Program-made: the position numbers and the translations under genes | Notes under the pieces: model-generated | Databases searched by the model: none | Told to the model about the DNA's origin: nothing | What the model saw: only the letters and a program-made list of their open reading frames with translations | In this document: positions 1 through 10,529 of the stretch, piece after piece | Layout of the letters: each line of letters begins with the position of its first letter | How positions within the stretch are numbered: position 1 is the stretch's first letter | NCBI GenBank assembly: GCA_001557505.1 | Contig: LSAX01000009.1 | Location: 372,001 to 436,000 of the forward strand | Direction of reading: 5' to 3' | DNA: 64,000 nt | From: Reticulascus tulasneorum | Taxonomy: Eukaryota; Ascomycota; Sordariomycetes; Glomerellales; Reticulascaceae

Positions 1-1269
1 GAATTTTCGGGTGGCTCGCTGCTCACCGAGCCGTACGGTTCAACGAGAAACATCAACGGGAGACAGACGTATAATAAGGTTTCACTGGATACGACTGGCT
101 ACTATGCATGTTTGACAGTTGTACGAACCACTATCCACTACCTTCCATAAAGTACTTGCAGCCTTTCCCGTGCGCTCTGAACTCTACCCAGTTGATGGGG
201 TTCCATGTCGACTTTGTGATGGTGAGAGGTCAAAGCGGCTCTTACCATGAGGGGCAAAAAGCATCCCCCTCCAGGTTCATTCATCCCTCGACCTTGAATC
301 CCTGTGCTTGCAAACACGCAATAGTGCCCGATCAGATATGAAATCCTATGTATGCACGACGAGGCGCTGTCTTTGCTTCACTTCACCCTGCCTAACATGC
401 GATCCCCCGCAACCCCTCACTCTGGGGGGAGGGGGTGGCCTAATGTCATCATCCCTTGCTATCTCCAGCCCATGACGTCCGAAACCAAGCAAAAGATTTG
501 AGGCAGATATGATCCCCTTCCCAAGTTACTGGAACATCTGGTTGATGCAGAGCGACGAGCCATAGCACTAGCTTTAATTAAGAGCGGACTTGCACCTCTC
601 CTCCGGGCGAGGGACATGCACGGCAAGAACTACTATGCAGAAGACATGGATAACCATTGTAGAGGGCCCTTGTAAGACTAATAACTAGCAGAGACCCCGC
701 CAACACTCCGTCCCGGGGCAGCACTTAATCCTCCCGGTACTTACGTTGGAGCGGGAACCCTGATCTGCGCGATGAGCCGCCCCGTTGAATGCTGACATGA
801 GGCTCGGAGCCGCATAACAACGGCTCACAGGCGTATAGGTTACGAAATGGCGAGAAGGAATTGTAGCTCTCTATTCTGATTGTTGCCTCAAAAGCAAAAC
901 TTCAAGCCAACGAGGAGCCAGAGTAAGTGCATCATCAAATGCGATTCGTAGGCACGCCATACCTACATGTGCAGTAAAGGTGGCCGGCAAGAAGGCCCCG
1001 TTCCATGTCCGGCCTCGCGTGCACCTCCCAGTTACCGTAAACATCTCACAATGTTTTCTTGTCGGTGAACCACCTTCCCCAAAACACCCAACTTTCCTCC
1101 CAGTCGTTCGCCATCTCCGCCTAGAAAGCAAAGCAAGTTAAACTAAAGCAAAATAAACTCGAGACCACTAAAGCAAGAAACGATGCCGTTGACTGCGCTG
1201 GAGAAACTAAAGCTCGAAGTGACGTGAAATCGGCTCACACGGCGCGTGTGTAATGGGTGCCTTGAAGTT
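1..1269. other. Left-edge intergenic region
   Basis: No gene is supported here. The open frames are short, have no recognisable protein features and lie in different frames. The right part is probably the 3' flank of the minus-strand phosphatase gene that ends at 1270. No tRNA or repeat family was recognised. Confidence 0.5.
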
Positions 1270-3124
1270 CTAGACCAACTTTTTCGATCCGTCTGTGTCC
1301 ACAGACGAGGCTGAGCCGGACGGAGTCACTTCTGGCGATTCGTCACTCTCCTCCATTGAACTTGGCTCTTCTTCAACAGAGCCATCAAGGGCAGTCGGCT
1401 TGAACTCGCTGTCGGGGAGCGGTGTTGGGTCATGCCCACGGCCACTGTTGCTGGCTGATACGCCAATTGCCGGTGCACCACCCTCTGCAATCTTTTGCTT
1501 CGTCTCCCGGACAATCTTGTCGGCCTCACTTATCTTTGCGGGACCCGCAGGGGCATGCTCCACGCCGATCGGGTTGTCCTTGTCGTTCTGACTCTCCAAC
1601 AGAGCAGCCTTGTCGAACCGGACAATCATGCAAGACAGATTATCAGTACTGAATCGATTAAGCGCATGATCAACCAGTTGCTTGGCAGCGGACGCTGGCT
1701 CCTCAACATTTCGGATGAGGTCTACAGCTTCTTGATCAGAGCAGACATCCCACAACTACCAAGCAGTTAGAACAATATCTTGAGACGGGAACACTTATGC
1801 GACTTACCCCATCACAAGCTATGATGATGAACTCATCGCTCTCTGGCTGGATGACTGTCTCGGTCGTGTATGGATGCCCAGTGACCAGGTCCTTCATGTA
1901 CGTATCGCCCAGGGCTCTCGTCACAGCCAGAACGCCGTTAACGCGGTTGTTGAGAATCAAACCACCAGCATTGGATATGCGCTTGCCTTCATTTTCGTCG
2001 CTGCCCTTATGATCATAAGAGAGTCGTAGCGCCTTCCCAGAGCGACAGAGGATAATACGGGCATCGCCGACATTCGCAGTGTATAGAACGCGCTGTCGAC
2101 TCGCAGCTCCTTTAAGCTTTGCGTGTGCGGCCTCCGGCGTAGCCGTTGGGTTAGCCTTGTCCTCTGCAGCGTTGGGTTCTTGCCCTTTAGAGCCGTCTTC
2201 GGCCGTGGTCTTCGCGTTTTTTATGGCTGCAGCAGCCGCAGGCGCAATGGCCTGGGAACCGGTGGCGGATCTTTCGCTAGGCACTCTATCCTCCCAACGC
2301 ATCACGGCTACAGCAGCCGTGCAGCCGCTGTTCTTTAATGGCAGCTTTTCCAGCTGTGCGTCGACAGTGGTGAAGGTCTGATCAAGTAACTCGGGGATGG
2401 GCACATTGGGGTTCTTTCTTATCATGTCCTCCAAGATGATATGTAGCTTCTTCCCGCACCAGTCGGCCGCAAAGGTGCCGGCATGTCCGTCAAAGATGGC
2501 GAAGTAACCATTGTCAGTCTCAATCATATCCTGACTTGAAGAGTCACTGTCGTCGTTCTTCTGGGCCTGTGTCGTCTTTCCAATGTCCAAAGCCGGCGCA
2601 GGGGTGTGAAGGAAGTTGTAGAGGAAGGCGTGGGTATCTTCCATGGTTCGGCGACATTTCTTATTTCGGTCTTCCCAGACACCGACGCGAAACGTAGACC
2701 TCGGGCCAGGGAGCGACTCGCCGGCCGAATTGTTGTGCTGACCCTGGGGGACAGCCAGAGCGGGATCCTGCTTACCCAACTTCTGCAGAGGAGTCTGGGT
2801 GTTCAGTTCCGAGTTACTGCGCCCGACCTGGGAGAAGTTCAATGTATTTCTGGCGGTCGCAAGCAAGCTACTGGCCTTGCTGCCAACGCCGCTTCCTCTT
2901 CGCTTCTTGTCGGCCGAACCCCCGGTGTCCTGTCTGCCCGGAGGGCTGCCATTGCCGCTCCTCTTATCACCGCTGGCCGCTTCGTCGGACGTCGTCTTGA
3001 TGGGAGCAGTAGCAGCGCCTTTTGAGTCGGAGTCGGGAGATGGAGACTTGCGTTCGGATTTGGTTTCGGATTTGTTCTCGCTCTCAGGTTTCGAGGCCGA
3101 GGGACTCGAGCCGCCGCCGAACAT
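1270..3124 (-). CDS. PP2C-type Ser/Thr protein phosphatase, PTC1-like
   Basis: Metal-dependent PPM/PP2C phosphatase. Two exons (3124-1808 and 1755-1270) flank a 52-nt GTAAGT...TAG intron, giving 600 residues. The catalytic domain spans about residues 145-500 with RTMED (159-163), FDGHAG (211-216), GDAR (about 353), ALGD (404-407) and CDG (437-439) joined across the intron to LWDV; the Asp residues of these motifs bind the Mg/Mn centre. In yeast the closest type, Ptc1, dephosphorylates MAPKs such as Hog1; that role is inferred here. The Ser/Lys-rich N-terminus (about 140 residues), an Ala-rich insertion before GDAR (about 280-340) and an acidic C-terminal tail are low-complexity. The frame stays open for 35 codons upstream of 3124 but contains no ATG and meets a stop at 3266-3268. 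I therefore start at the ATG beginning MFGGGSS; an upstream 5' exon is possible. Confidence 0.85.
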
Positions 3125-5476
3125 TCTTGTCAGCAGACCACTCCCCTGGTTGGAGAGGCTGCGACGCTTGTTTCCTGCCAGTTTTAAGGTGCTTTCAAGG
3201 AGACGTCCAAGAACCCGATTCGCACTCAAAGGTAGGGCCTCGTGGAGGGGTGCGAAGGGTTGACGTCAGGGGAGGGAAGAAGAGACGTCGGGATGCTATG
3301 CCCTGGATGCTTCCTGGCCAAGTGCACTGGGTAGGCTGTTGTCAAAGCTACCCAAGGTAAGGTAGGTGATAAGCGACGATTTGGAGATAGATTCTGTCGC
3401 TCGTGCCGTTTGATTAGGTGGAATGAGAATAATCGTTTCGATGTTCGCGGAAGGTGGAGTTGGGGTCTGCAATTCGCAAGGAAGTCAGAAGCGTGCCTTC
3501 GGGTTTTGAGAAAAGACAAGAGGGGCAGGTGACATAGGATGCTCGTCCTGAAGGAATCCTGGGGAAGACAATGAAGCTAGGCCCACCAAGAGAGGTACGA
3601 GACCACAGATGGTCAACCAAAATTCAATCCCGCTTTGGGCTGGCTGTGAACAGGCCTAAATGTGACGGTGACGTAGAGGGGGAGGAGGGTATGGCGGGCA
3701 TGGACCACGGGATTGCCGTGAAGGGAATCCGACGTACCGCAACCGAATTGCCACGCAGCTGGCTCTGTTTGACTCGTTTGGTATGCGAAAACCACGCAAA
3801 AGTGATACTGAAAGTGTTTGCCTAAAGATGATGGTGTTGGTAAGACCCAGAGAGTCTCATCAGTCTCAAAAAGAGGGGAGAGCAGCGAAGGGGGCGAGGG
3901 GGGGGTATGATTGTAGGATGCCCTCGTTGGCTCGTTTTAGCGCCGCTTATGAGTTTTAGCTCTAGAGGCTCCGGCGGGGGGAGGCGATGGGGGAAGAAGG
4001 GGGGAGGATGGGATGTGGGTTGAAGAAAATGCTCACTAATTTTTGAGGCCAGAAGTGTGATATTTTGTTGGTTATTACATAGAACTTTATGTGGCCGGGG
4101 GGGCTTTTCAGTTCATGCGACTGATTTCCCTGGGACATGGCCGGGCGCTTCGGTCGACGATCCCCGGATCTGGCAACAAATCGTCTCAAGAGCTAAGTTA
4201 AACAAGAATGGGCCATTCTACGCAACGATAACCTAATTGAATCCATCTACAAAATCGGATGCTCTAGGAATCCGTTCAGTTGCTCTCGTGCCGCTTACGC
4301 GGTTGCCATCTTACGGTGAATCGTCCAAAGTCCAGGAGTCTCGTGATGCTGGAAACTGCCTACCCAGCTAATTAGGTTGCAGTCAGGATCCGACCTTTCC
4401 GATCTGGGCCCTGAAACTACTGGGACCCAAGGTATGTAACCCGAAAGTGTTATACTCATCACAAATGATGGACATCCATTGATTACGCCTCAAAAAGCTT
4501 AGTTTTAGGCGCCGAGGGCTTGCCGGCAGGTATCATGCCCCGTTGGTACACATCTCTCGCCGTCCCATGTTAGGTCTTCTCAACCACTCCTCTACAAACG
4601 CCTTTGAACTCGCTGCTGGAAGTTGTGGAAGCTGTAGAAGCATGGCCAACAAGAAGATCACGTCTCTGGATGGAGCTCGTGCTGCTTTGCATGAAAAGTA
4701 AACAAAGACCTTGCCTCATCTACCACTTCCTGTAGAATGTAACAGCAAAAGATCGGTACAAAAGTACGAGGTCAATCTAGCACATCTGGGCAAGCCTCTG
4801 AGATCCGCCATCTGCAGGTGTTGGATGACATATGTGGGGTAAAATGGTTTACAGACCGTACAGGGACCAGGCACCGCAGTGGATTCCAAGCACCGGCTTT
4901 TCTTGACGGAGCGACGGGGCTCATCTGGTCTGAGTAACGTTCAAGTTGTAGAATGGCAGTTTACCAGATACCTAATCTCTAAGGGCAACCTTGGCCAAAC
5001 TCTTCTTTGATTCTACAGGGTCACAACAGGAACAAACAACTTGGTACCGACGTAGATTTGAAACTGCTACATCTTGTGATACCCCCCACTATCGTGCCAA
5101 AATCTCCGTCATTTCCAGATTGCTACGTACCCAGACACCGAATAGGTACCTGACTAGCTTCCAGCAACATCGCCAAGAAATCGCTGGACCATGGAGGACT
5201 CATTTCAACAGGCACGGCAGTCAGGTGGTTTGGAGAAAATGGCAAGCTGGTTACAAAGCAAACGCAGCACTAGTCTTCTACGTCTGGCAACGACGCAAAT
5301 AGCATGAAGCAAGTTGCCCAAGAAGCCGGGTGATCCGTTCATCGTTCCCCCGAATATGCAAACGCCAGCTCAAAATGTGGCCTATCATGCTAGTCCGTAT
5401 AACGTCATGTGTCCATGCCGACACCAGCTCCGCGACACGTGCCGGCCGGGCCTGTCGCTTGATCTAAACCATCGCA
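3125..5476. other. Intergenic region upstream of the PP2C gene
   Basis: This holds the presumed 5' UTR and promoter of the phosphatase and the 3' flank of VPS2. A GGTAAGGTAGGT word occurs at about 3355-3367. A 103-codon plus-strand frame at 4991-5302 resembles no family and is not called. Nothing else was recognised. Confidence 0.5.
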
Positions 5477-6353
5477 CTACCTTCTCAAACTGTCCAGTCG
5501 AGCTTGGAGAGCGTCGTCGCCTGGGTCGGCACCACCACCACCACCACCCACAGCCTGGGCAATCTTGCCTTCCGGCACTACGCTCGTCTGCAATCCAGTT
5601 GGAGTCTCCCCGAGCTGCAGTTCCCTCCATATTAGTCCTGTATACTCGTGAAAGAGGGCATGTGTGCAGAAGACTCACAGATGAGGTCAGGTCAATTCCA
5701 ATCTCCTCGAGAACTTGCTCCACCACTTCATCGCCTTCCTCCTCAGCTCCCACATCCATGGCATCATCAATGGAGTCGTCCATCATCTCTTGCCTCTGGT
5801 CCATGATATCGTTCTCCCGTTCGAACTCCATGGCAATTCGCTGTAAAGCAGGTAGATTCATTGTCCGGTTCATGCTGCCCAAGGCGACTGTAGCGCCTTT
5901 CATAGCTTGCATCATTTGCTCGTTCGTTCGGTGAGTCTATCAAGATTGCACGCAGAGGTCAGCTATCGCCCGAGGAGGAGGAGGGTTGAACGTGGATGCG
6001 TACTTGTAGCCGCAGGGAGATCTTCTGCAGTTGGCTTCGCATGCCATAGAACTTCTCGACGTATCTACAGATGTATGTCAGGGCAGGACCACCATGCGCG
6101 CAAGAACATATGCAAACCTTCTGGTTCGGACAAGATCCTTGGCTTGGATCTTGCAAGCACCCATCTGGCCCTTCTGAGCGCTTGCCTTGATCTGTTGAAT
6201 CAACGTCTTCTCTTGCTTCTCCAGCTTGACTCGCATCTGGTCCAACTCTCGTATAGCCTTGTCCAGCATACGCTGATTCTTGCGCAGACGCTCCGCTGGC
6301 GTAATGCGCTTGCCAAACATGTACTCGAGGATCTGTTCCGCGGGATTAGCCAT
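5477..6353 (-). CDS. VPS2: ESCRT-III subunit VPS2 (CHMP2/DID4)
   Basis: Charged multivesicular body protein 2, an ESCRT-III component that polymerises on endosomal membranes and recruits the VPS4 ATPase for multivesicular body sorting. Four exons (6353-6118, 6064-6004, 5936-5679, 5614-5477) join in frame to 230 residues, normal for the family. The introns are 53, 67 and 64 nt, all GT-AG. The Snf7-type core is basic at the N-terminal half (RLRKNQR, then LVRTRRYVEKFYG) and acidic after about residue 140. The C-terminus, LQARLDSLRR (221-230), is a textbook MIM1 helix for the VPS4 MIT domain. A run of six Gly (208-213) encoded purely by GGT codons sits just before it. The start ATG gives MANPAEQ. 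FZO1 is divergently transcribed 535 bp away. Confidence 0.95.
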
Positions 6354-6888
6354 CACTGCGAGACCGCGAGATAGAACGGGCCTTATCGTACATTCATTGT
6401 GCCGGATGGAGATGTCGCTCAGGAAACGGAAGGGCTTCGGAATGGAGATGTTGTGCGGAAGAATCGGAGTCGTACGCAAGTCGGCCTCCCTATGATGGTG
6501 GAACTTGGACTTGAATTCAGGTGCCTGGCTGGGACCTCACGTAACTGCGCGGCTTGGCGGGCGTGGCTGAAAGAACCTTGGATTTGGCACCAGGCACACT
6601 GGGCAGAGTTGCAAGGCAAAGAAAGTGATGACATTGACCGATAAGATAGGCGACGCGGCATTTTCCGATGATTGACCGACCAGCCAATCAGGCGCGCTCC
6701 GAGAAATGGGGGGAAGAGGAAATTTGCCGCTCCGCTCAAATCATGCAACTCCTACGTACAGGCCTGGGAATTCTGGACTGATCTCCAAGAAAAACATCCG
6801 CAACCTCCATGCTTCCACCAAAACACCTGGATATCCTACTAACAATCCTTTTCCCCACCACCATGCTGTTCGCAGCACGCCCTCGAAA
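6354..6888. promoter_or_regulatory. Divergent VPS2 / FZO1 promoter
   Basis: A 535-bp spacer separates the start codons of two divergent genes. A CCAATCA element of the kind bound by the HAP/CCAAT-binding complex lies at 6684-6690, about 200 bp before the FZO1 ATG. The frame before the FZO1 ATG is open back to another ATG at 6706, so a longer N-terminus is formally possible. Confidence 0.55.
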
Positions 6889-9722
6889 ATGAGTCAGGAT
6901 TACTTTACAGATAAGGGGAAGAAGCCCATGGGCCAGGAACTCGACAGGTCCGAATCAGACTCTCCGAAACCGCCACTGCCGCAGTCCACCAAGCCAACTT
7001 ACATGACGGTCGGATCTGGCTCCACCTCGGTACACGCAGCGCACCTTCAGGCTTTGCTCGACAACGATTCTGGATACGGAGGAAGCACTATGGATGACGA
7101 TGGCCTTGCCTCGGCCGCGGCTTTCGATCACTCAATGCACGCTGAGAGACAGTTCCCTGTGCAAGCCAACGGGAGCAGTTCCGAAGCCGACAGACGGATG
7201 CAAGCTGGCGCCATCCATCAATTATGGTACAACCAACACCGAGTCGCCTTGGGGCGGTCGATAAATCGTGTAGTCGAGCTGTTGAAGGGATTGCAGGAGA
7301 TGAACGTGGCATGGCCTGCTCACTACCCAACCGTGCAGCGGACCGAAGGGCCAACTGCTCAAAGACCATCATCACGACCCGGTTTCCCGCACGCATACTC
7401 GACTATTGGAGATCTCCCACCATCTTCCGCTCCCTCCTCTCCGAAAGCCGCTCCTGCTGTCTTGCGAAGATCTATGACATCAGTCGAATCCAGCGCGGAA
7501 GCCGAATCGAGTAGGGCTCAGGAGAAGAAAGCCGTGGAAGAGCCGAGACTGGTCACGCCTCAGATTGCCCAAGACTTTTCTATACTGAAGCTGGATCTCA
7601 AATTGGGCAACTTACACCAAGCCGAGCTTGTCCATTCACTAGAAAAGGGGTCCATAGCGTCGTTGCTGGACGGGAAGATCAGTTCGAGCATTAAGCACCT
7701 TTTATCATTACGAGAACGAATCGAGGACACATCAAGCAAAGTATTAATCACCGGAGATCTCAACGCAGGAAAGTCGACGTTCTGCAACGCTCTATTGCGG
7801 AGGAAGATTCTGCCGGAGGATCAGCAGCCATGCACCGCCATATTTTGCGAGGTTTTGGATGCGAGGGAGAATGGCGGCCTCGAGGAGGTGCACGCCGTTC
7901 ACAAGGACGTCATTTACAACCGACACGACGAGACCACATACGATGTATTCACACTGCAGGAGTTGGAGAAGATTGTGAGCGACAATGCCACCTACCACCA
8001 ATGCAAGGTATACGTGAGGGACGCACGGAGCATTGACGAGTCACTGCTCAACAACGGCGTGGTGGACATTGCGCTGATCGACGCTCCCGGCCTGAACTCA
8101 GACACGACAAAAACAACGGCAATCTTTGCCAGGCAAGAGGAAATCGATGTCGTGGTCTTCGTTGTGTCGGCCGCGAATCACTTCACAATGACAGCGAAGG
8201 AATTCATATGGGCAGCTGCGGCCGAGAAGGCCTATCTATTCATCGTCGTCAACGGATTCGACAATATCCGCGACAAGGCCCGGTGCGAGAAGATGATTCT
8301 GGAGCAAGTTCACGGTTTAAGTCCCCGAACGTTCAAGGAATCATCTGAGCTCGTGCACTTCGTATCGAGCAACGCTATTCCAACAGGACCCTCGCCTCCC
8401 GGTGGACCTAGCGGCGGCGGCGGAAGCGGCAGTTCTAGCGGTGGGGGCGGAGGAGACGAGCCAGGCGACGACGATCCGAAGGGGAAGGGCAAGGACGCAG
8501 AGAAGATCCGAGACTTCAACAACCTGGAACAATCCCTTCGACGGTTTGTCCTGGAGAAGAGAGCAAGATCCAAACTGGCACCGGCCAAGACGTATCTACT
8601 GAACATCCTCAACGATGTCAACGTCCTGGCAAACGTCAACTCCGAAGTTGCCCAGTCAGAGCTGGACCGCGTAACCGCGGAACTGAAGGAACTCGAGCCG
8701 CAGCTCGAGTCGAGCAGGAAGGCCAAGTCCCAGGTCGGCGACGAGATCGACAAGACCATCGAAGAGACGTGCAAGGATATCTACGACCACACGCGAACGA
8801 CGCTCAACACAGCCATCGCACATGCCGGCGACAACAGCCACGGGGTGCCATACCCGGGCCTCTTCAGCTCCTTCCAGTATGCCGAGGCGGTGAAAGAGGC
8901 AATGCTGTCTCTCATCGCCGACTCGGTGGTGACGTGCGAGGAGCACGCCAGGACGAAAACTGTCGGCGGCGTCAACGCCATCAAGCAGCTCGGCATCCTC
9001 CATCTGGGCGACGACTACCAGAACCTCGTCTTCCGGCCCGACGTCATGTTCAGGAGGAAGCGAGACGCCCTCGCTCGACAGGTGGACATCCCGACGGAGC
9101 TGTGGGACTTCATCGACTGGTCCACGCTTCTCCAGCGGCAGGAGAAGGTCGCCGGGACCGGCATGGCGCTCACCGTCGCCACCGCCGTCGTGCCGCGCAT
9201 GATCGGCATGAACGGCTGGATGGACCACGCATCCAGCGCAGTCAAGGTCCTCGGCAACGACAACCTCCGCCGCCTCATCATCCCCGGCATCGTCGTAGCA
9301 GGTACGTTCCCCCCTCTTCCCCCTTTCAACCCAGAAGACCAAAACTTACTAACAAATCCCTCCCAGCCCTCTCCGCAACAGCCTACGTGCTCAGCCAGAT
9401 CCCCAACTCGCTCCCCCACCGCCTCTCCACCAAGATCGCCACCCAGCTCGCGGCGATCGACTACGTCCACTCCAACTCCACGCGCATCTCCTCCTCCGTG
9501 CGCAAGGTCCTCCGCTTCCCCGCCGACAACCTGCGCGTCGGCCTCGAGCAGTCGGTCAAGGACCTCGGCGCCCGCCGCGAGGAGACCGTCAAGGTCCGCC
9601 GCGAGAGCGAGGTCGCGCTCAAGTACTTCGGGAATCTGGTGCGGTCGTCCGCGCAGCAGCGCTCCATCATCGACGGCGTGGACCTGGACGCCCCGCCGCC
9701 GGGCGCGATTGCGCCGCAGTAG
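6889..9722 (+). CDS. FZO1: Mitofusin, mitochondrial outer-membrane GTPase FZO1
   Basis: Dynamin-superfamily transmembrane GTPase that fuses mitochondrial outer membranes. Exons 6889-9301 and 9367-9722 flank a 65-nt GTACGT...CAG intron; 922 residues in total, close to the size of fungal FZO1. After a disordered, Ser/Pro-rich N-terminus with a heptad segment come the GTPase motifs: P-loop GDLNAGKST (289-297), DAPG (398-401) and NGFD (about 454-457, in place of NKxD). Two hydrophobic segments near residues 756-773 and 794-815 form the paired membrane anchor, followed by a C-terminal coiled coil. The start MSQDYF is chosen because homologues I recall begin this way; an in-frame ATG at 6706 would add 61 residues. 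An unusual Gly/Ser/Asp-rich stretch (about 505-530) interrupts the end of the GTPase domain. Confidence 0.95.
9302..9366 (+). other. FZO1 intron
   Basis: A GTACGT donor and CCCAG acceptor; 65 nt, so retention shifts the frame. It falls between the two membrane-anchor helices, and splicing restores a continuous second helix (GIVVAALSATAYVL). Confidence 0.9.
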
Positions 9723-10529
9723 GTTCGAGTCGGAGGGGGCAGTACTTAGATTGGTTGGTCTGGGCCTCTGGACAGCGCGTAGCTGGGGCGGAAACTGGAA
9801 GAAGAATATGGCAAATGAAACGCATGGTCGGAGTTCTTCGGTTAGGGACACTCTCACTCAGTCACTCTTGTAAGGGTTTTTATGTACATACATCTCGTTC
9901 AGCCTCTACTTCTTGTGCGGCCCTTGCTCTGGTAAGGATTCGGTTGGCGAAAGTGTACAAACACTGGGAAACATAAAGGCCCAACCTGCAATAGAATCAC
10001 GGTTCCATTCCTCAATCACTTTCACTTGTGCATCAAGTCTACTCTGTGTTCTGGTCTTTGTAAAGAGATGTTGCCTCCGCGACTTAAGTGTCATCTCAGG
10101 GACGGCTAGTCACCCGTAGCAAGCAAGTCTGACACACATGCGCAAGGAAGCAGAGTAGCCACATCGATGTCAAATTTACATTCATCAACAAACTCGCGGA
10201 CGGGTTGAGCCGCGTCTCCGAAAAGCAAAACAGACTAAATACAACAAAGCAACAGGATTATCATCCGGGTATCACATCTCCATACCGTACCATCACACAA
10301 AAGAGCCCACCATTCCCAGCAACAGAAACACTGACGAGTATAACCCCCAACACTCCGGTGTACCTCCCAAGCCAATTTCGCTTTTCAAGCCTGCTTTTTT
10401 CTTCGTCTTGCCTTCCGTTATATATATCTCAGAAAAGGAGAAATCAAACTTTGAAGCCGCCCAAAATTCTGGTTGTTTTGTCCAGTCGTCCCGGCAGACC
10501 TGCAGCCGACATCTGTCGTGTGAAGAGGA
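9723..10529. other. Convergent 3' intergenic spacer
   Basis: This lies between the stop codons of FZO1 (+) and the Zn2Cys6 regulator (-). It probably holds both 3' UTRs. No gene, tRNA or repeat is recognisable. Confidence 0.5.

Noticed and set aside
3124..3229. Longer N-terminus for the PP2C (35 extra residues)
   Set aside because: The extension begins with TTG, not ATG, and is preceded by an in-frame stop; an upstream spliced exon cannot be excluded but is not supported.
4991..5302. 103-codon plus-strand frame
   Set aside because: No recognisable family, no flanking exons, and random-looking composition.
8656..9857. Long antisense frames (228 and 280 codons) opposite FZO1
   Set aside because: They mirror the GC-rich third-position bias of FZO1 exons and have Arg/Asp-rich random composition; FZO1 itself is certain.
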